From NCBI GenBank assembly GCA_937996235.1, contig CALKVK010000038.1:124001-188000 (forward strand): DNA of 64,000 bases, written 5' to 3'. How positions within the stretch are numbered: position 1 is the stretch's first letter; each line of letters begins with the position of its first letter. A model generated the notes under the pieces. The model searched no databases and was not told the origin of the DNA. It worked only from the letters and a program-made list of their open reading frames with translations. Positions 60,779-64,000 of this stretch are shown here, one piece after another. The position numbers and the translations under genes were made by a program. Source of the DNA: an uncultured bacterium. Lineage in GTDB: Bacteria > Planctomycetota > JAJSAM01 > JAJVHW01.

Positions 60779-63700
60779 CGCGTGCCGCCCGCGAGCAGCC
60801 GCTCGGCGAGATCCTCCGGCGACTCGAGGACGAGCGCCTCGGGCGCGAGCGCGTCGAGCTGCGCCGCGTCGAACGTGCGGTTCGCCTCGGCGAGCGCGTC
60901 GCGCAGCACGTCGAGACGCGGGCCGAGCAGGCGCTCCTTCGCGTCGCGCGCGAGGTCCTTCGCGAACGTCACGTGCAGGAGCGCGAGTCCGCGCACGCCG
61001 GGACCGTCGGCGAGCAGCGGCACGATCAGGATGCGGCTCCCGTCGCCGCGCCCGACGCCCACGAAGAGCCGCCGCTCGGCGGCGACGTGGCGCTTGGTGC
61101 CCGCGAGCGCGCCCCAGTCCTCGAGACGGCTGCGCAGCCGCGACGCGACACCGTGGCGCGACGTGATGCGGATGCGCGTGTCGGGCCCCGGCGTGCCGTC
61201 GGGGCGCAGGTCGCGCACCTCGTAGAGCGACAGGCCCTCGATCGCGGCGACGGCGGGCGCGATGCGCGCGAGCTCGAGCACGTCGACCGGCGCGAGCGCG
61301 TCGCGCGGAGCGCCTGCGTCGCGCAGCGCGCGCGCGAACAGCTCGGGCAGCTCGTCCTCGGGCCGCGAGGTCCCCACCGTGACGATCTTCGCCTGGTGCT
61401 TGATGGCGTCGATGGGGCGCGCCGTCTGGTCGAGCGCGTCGCCCAGCGCGTTGACGAGCGCCGCGACGAGGTCGGTGCCGTCGCCGTCGAAGAGCGCCGC
61501 GTCGTCGGGGCCGGGCACCGCGACGCCGGTCGTGCGGTCGAGGAGCAGCGCGACGCGCACCGCGGTGACGGGGTGGAGCGACGCCGTGAAGCGCCCGCGC
61601 TGCAGCAGCTCCAGGTACTCGCGGCGCGCAGGCAGGAGACGCTGCGGGAGGCTCGCGCGCTCGCTGCTGTCCTCCAGCGCCCCGACGAGCGTCGAGCGCA
61701 CGCCCGACAGGAACCGCGCGCCCTCGTCGATCGCGCGCGCCGCGTGGTAGCCGAACAGGTGCCCCGCGAGCGCCGAGAGCAGCATCGAGCTGAGCGGCGG
61801 CGCCGGCGGCAGGTGCACGACCGCGCACGCGTACGGGTCGAAGCGCGTCTCCCCGGCGGAGCACAGCACCACGGGCACGCCCTTGTGCGCGCGGAAGATG
61901 GCGACGTCCTTCACGACGTCGTTCAGCACGGCCTCGGGCAGCCCGGCGGCGAGGACGAGCGTCATCGGCTCGCTCGACAGGTCGATGTGCTTCTTGTCCT
62001 CGACGGTGTCGACGGCGATCGACTTGTAGCAGAGCTCCGAGAGCTTGATGCGCAGCTCGCGCGCCGCCACGTGGCTGGGGCCGCTCGCGACGACCGCCCA
62101 GTGCTCGCGCGTGGGCGCGAAGCGCTCGGCGGCACGGCGCACGCTCTCCTCGTCGTCGAGCACGCGCTGCATGAGCGCGGGCAGCGCGAGCAGCTCCTCG
62201 AGCGCGCGCGCGACCGTCCGCGCGTCGGCGTCTCCGCGCGCCTCCGCCATCGCGAGGGCCAGCAGCGCACCGGCGACGACCTGCGCGTAGAACGCCTTCG
62301 TGGACGCGACCGACATCTCGACGTCGCGGCCGTCGGACGTGTAGACGACGCCGTCGGCGCGGTACGTGACGTCGGAGTTGCGGCGGTTGACGACGGCGAT
62401 GACGAGCGCGCCGCGGCGCCGCACGAGGTCGAGCGCGCGGTTCGTGTCGGCCGTGCTGCCCGACTGCGTGACGGCCACCACGATCGTGTCGCTCATGTCG
62501 TCGGCGAGGTGGAAGCCCGAGAGCTCCGTCGCGGGCAGCGACTCGATGCGCAGGCCGTCGGCGCGCAGCACGCGCCGGACGTGCTCGCAGATGCCCGCGC
62601 CGGCGATCGCCGCGGTGCCCTGCCCGACCACGTAGATGCGCCGCACGCGCCCCTCCGCGAGCCGCTCGCGCGCGGCCGCGGGCAGGAGATCGTGCGCGAG
62701 CCGCGCCTCGCCGTCGGGTCCGCGCGAGACGCGCCCGAGCAGCGTGCGCGCGACGGAGCGCGTGGACTGCGTGATCTCCTTGCGGAAGAAGTGCTGGAAC
62801 GCGCCGCGGTCCACGTCGCGCGTGGTGATCTCCGCGGTGCGCACGTCGCCGGCGGCGACCGGCAGCGCCTCGCCGTCCATGCCGAGGCGCGTGATGCCCG
62901 CGACACCGGACGGCCCGTCGGCGCCGACCGCGGCCACCTGGCCGGCGCTGCCCGGATCGCCCGCGCGGCGCTGCGTCTCGCCGTCGATCTTCACGTACTG
63001 CGCCGTCTCCTCGACGAGCCCGTACACCTCGGACGACGCGACGAAGCCGTCGGGCGACACGCCCACGTAGAGCGACTGCCCGCTGCCGCGCAGCGACAGG
63101 AAGAGCCGCCCGGGCGCGAGGTCCGTGACCATGCCGAGCGCGCACGAGCCCTCGAAGCGCGCGGCGGCGCGGCGGAACGCCTCGAGCACGTCGTGGCCCG
63201 CGGCGAGCCCGCGCTCGATCTCGAGCGCGACCACCTTCGTGTCGGTGGTGACGCGCGGCGAGACGCGGCGGCCGGTCTCGTCCTCGTACTCGGCGCGCAG
63301 CGCGAGGTGGTTGTCCACGTCGCCGTTCATCACCACGAAGACGCGCCCGCGGCGCGCGTCGCCGGGGCCCGCGTGCGCGGCCTCGTCGGACGCGTACGCG
63401 GCGTTGTCGACCGGGTGGCAGTTCGGCACGCTGATGACGCCCGACGACGCCCAGCGCGTGTGACCGAGCACGACGACGCGCGTGGCGGCGACGTCGAGCG
63501 CCGCGCGGAGCAGGGCGTCGCCGCGCACCTGGCGGCGCAGCTCGGCGCCGTTGTCGCCGAGTCGCCCGACCTCGGCCGCGACCTTGTAGACGAACGTCAC
63601 GGACGCGCCCGGGCCACCCGCAGCGGGCGGCCGGTGGACGATCGACAGCGCGGGCAGGTCGGGCTGCGCGCCCCGCGCCCCGAGCGCGTCGTCGCCGCCG

Positions 63701-64000
63701 ACGGCGTGCACCGCGGCGAGGAACGCCGCGTGCGCCGCGTCGTCGTCGAACGCCACCTGAACGGCCACGCCCGCCGAGTCGCGGCCGCGGATCTCGATGC
63801 GGTCGATCGCGCGCAGGACGAGCGCGAGGCGCCGCAGCGAGACGAGCGCCGCCGCGCCGCCGTGCGCGCCGCCCGCGAGCGTCTGCACCTCGTCCACGAG
63901 CGCGAGCGCCTCGCGCTCGACGTGCCACGCGACGTCGAGCACGCGCAGGAGCCGCGCCGAGAACGACTCGAGGTCGGCCTGCGCGAGGTCGGCGGCGGCG
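60775..64000 (-). CDS. Very long GlmS-like (glutamine amidotransferase/SIS) protein, 5' end cut by window
   Basis: The frame is open to the right edge, so the start is missing; 1075 codons are visible. The visible N-terminal part looks like a class II glutamine amidotransferase (IEIRGRDSAGVAVQV, VLGHTRWASSG, MNGDVDNHLALR), but the catalytic Cys-1 would lie further out. Two SIS domains follow (VVGQGTAAIAGAGI with VTQSGSTADTN; VVASGPSHVAARELRIKL), as in glucosamine-6-phosphate synthase. About 300 residues beyond the second SIS domain match nothing I know. Normal GlmS is about 610 residues, so this is nearly twice as long. Confidence 0.82.
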   Translation of the reverse strand, partial: AAADLAQADLESFSARLLRVLDVAWHVEREALALVDEVQTLAGGAHGGAAALVSLRRLALVLRAIDRIEIRGRDSAGVAVQVAFDDDAAHAAFLAAVHAVGGDDALGARGAQPDLPALSIVHRPPAAGGPGASVTFVYKVAAEVGRLGDNGAELRRQVRGDALLRAALDVAATRVVVLGHTRWASSGVISVPNCHPVDNAAYASDEAAHAGPGDARRGRVFVVMNGDVDNHLALRAEYEDETGRRVSPRVTTDTKVVALEIERGLAAGHDVLEAFRRAAARFEGSCALGMVTDLAPGRLFLSLRGSGQSLYVGVSPDGFVASSEVYGLVEETAQYVKIDGETQRRAGDPGSAGQVAAVGADGPSGVAGITRLGMDGEALPVAAGDVRTAEITTRDVDRGAFQHFFRKEITQSTRSVARTLLGRVSRGPDGEARLAHDLLPAAARERLAEGRVRRIYVVGQGTAAIAGAGICEHVRRVLRADGLRIESLPATELSGFHLADDMSDTIVVAVTQSGSTADTNRALDLVRRRGALVIAVVNRRNSDVTYRADGVVYTSDGRDVEMSVASTKAFYAQVVAGALLALAMAEARGDADARTVARALEELLALPALMQRVLDDEESVRRAAERFAPTREHWAVVASGPSHVAARELRIKLSELCYKSIAVDTVEDKKHIDLSSEPMTLVLAAGLPEAVLNDVVKDVAIFRAHKGVPVVLCSAGETRFDPYACAVVHLPPAPPLSSMLLSALAGHLFGYHAARAIDEGARFLSGVRSTLVGALEDSSERASLPQRLLPARREYLELLQRGRFTASLHPVTAVRVALLLDRTTGVAVPGPDDAALFDGDGTDLVAALVNALGDALDQTARPIDAIKHQAKIVTVGTSRPEDELPELFARALRDAGAPRDALAPVDVLELARIAPAVAAIEGLSLYEVRDLRPDGTPGPDTRIRITSRHGVASRLRSRLEDWGALAGTKRHVAAERRLFVGVGRGDGSRILIVPLLADGPGVRGLALLHVTFAKDLARDAKERLLGPRLDVLRDALAEANRTFDAAQLDALAPEALVLESPEDLAERLLAGGTR

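Overview
The window is very GC-rich, densely coded DNA that reads most like a high-GC planctomycete (Planctomycetota) or a close relative. This is an inference from gene content: an adjacent DUF1800/DUF1501 pair with a Tat-like leader, a serine/threonine kinase fused to a formylglycine-generating-enzyme-type domain, FecR-type anti-sigma with ECF sigma, McsA/McsB arginine kinase genes beside murD, many lipoproteins, and long Ala/Arg-rich frames. No rRNA, tRNA, CRISPR, transposase or phage gene was recognised. Most starts are GTG or ATG, and many neighbours overlap by 1 or 4 bases (TGATG, ATGA, GTGA), so much of the window is translationally coupled.

Layout. 1-8.8 kb: a 5'-cut Tim44-like/zinc-ribbon/TerB protein, a small DMT membrane protein, uppP (undecaprenyl-diphosphate phosphatase), a repeat-built coiled-coil protein coupled to a GAF-GAF-PAS class III adenylate cyclase, and thrS coupled to an L-threonine dehydrogenase. 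8.9-13.4 kb: a zinc-ribbon/von Willebrand A protein coupled to a divergent kinase, then a small unknown gene coupled to an ArsC-like protein that lacks the P-loop arginine. 13.4-18.3 kb (minus strand): a Cu(I) P-type ATPase coupled to a Ca2+/Na+ exchanger, a FIST sensor protein and a small degenerate Mrr-like protein. 18.5-21.8 kb: a lipoprotein, an MFS transporter and an alpha/beta hydrolase. 21.8-25.7 kb: an islet of visibly lower GC with a hairpin-rich intergenic stretch, a secreted FG-GAP-like protein and a nucleotidyltransferase. 26-30.4 kb: a membrane protein-DUF1800-DUF1501 operon plus small genes. 30.5-34 kb (minus): PEGA lipoprotein-murD-mcsA-mcsB. 34-36.3 kb: DUF4177-like protein, sulfotransferase, glycosyltransferase and a GDT1-type transporter.

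36.4-50.7 kb (minus) is one long envelope programme. An ECF sigma/FecR-type anti-sigma pair ends at a strong hairpin. It is followed by six tightly packed genes: a 1376-residue kinase-membrane-Ig-FGE protein, a lipoprotein, a beta-helix protein, an NHL lipoprotein and an ABC ATPase/permease pair.

50.8-60.8 kb carries redox and sulfur functions: Rieske protein, redoxin, ThiI, an aldehyde ferredoxin oxidoreductase (AOR), a MoeA fused to a substrate-binding-like domain, a MoaD-like domain fused to MoeA, and a divergent JAMM peptidase. I propose that the last four form a tungsto/molybdopterin maturation locus in which the JAMM enzyme frees the MoaD-like carrier from its MoeA fusion. The window ends in an agmatinase-family gene coupled to a very long GlmS-like protein cut by the right edge.

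Recurrent regulatory structure: TAnnnT (-10-like) hexamers lie 6-9 bases before many start codons that lack a Shine-Dalgarno sequence, suggesting frequent leaderless transcription. An intergenic motif of the type RTGAAYnnTSCSGGYTA recurs at three loci, twice as an inverted pair.
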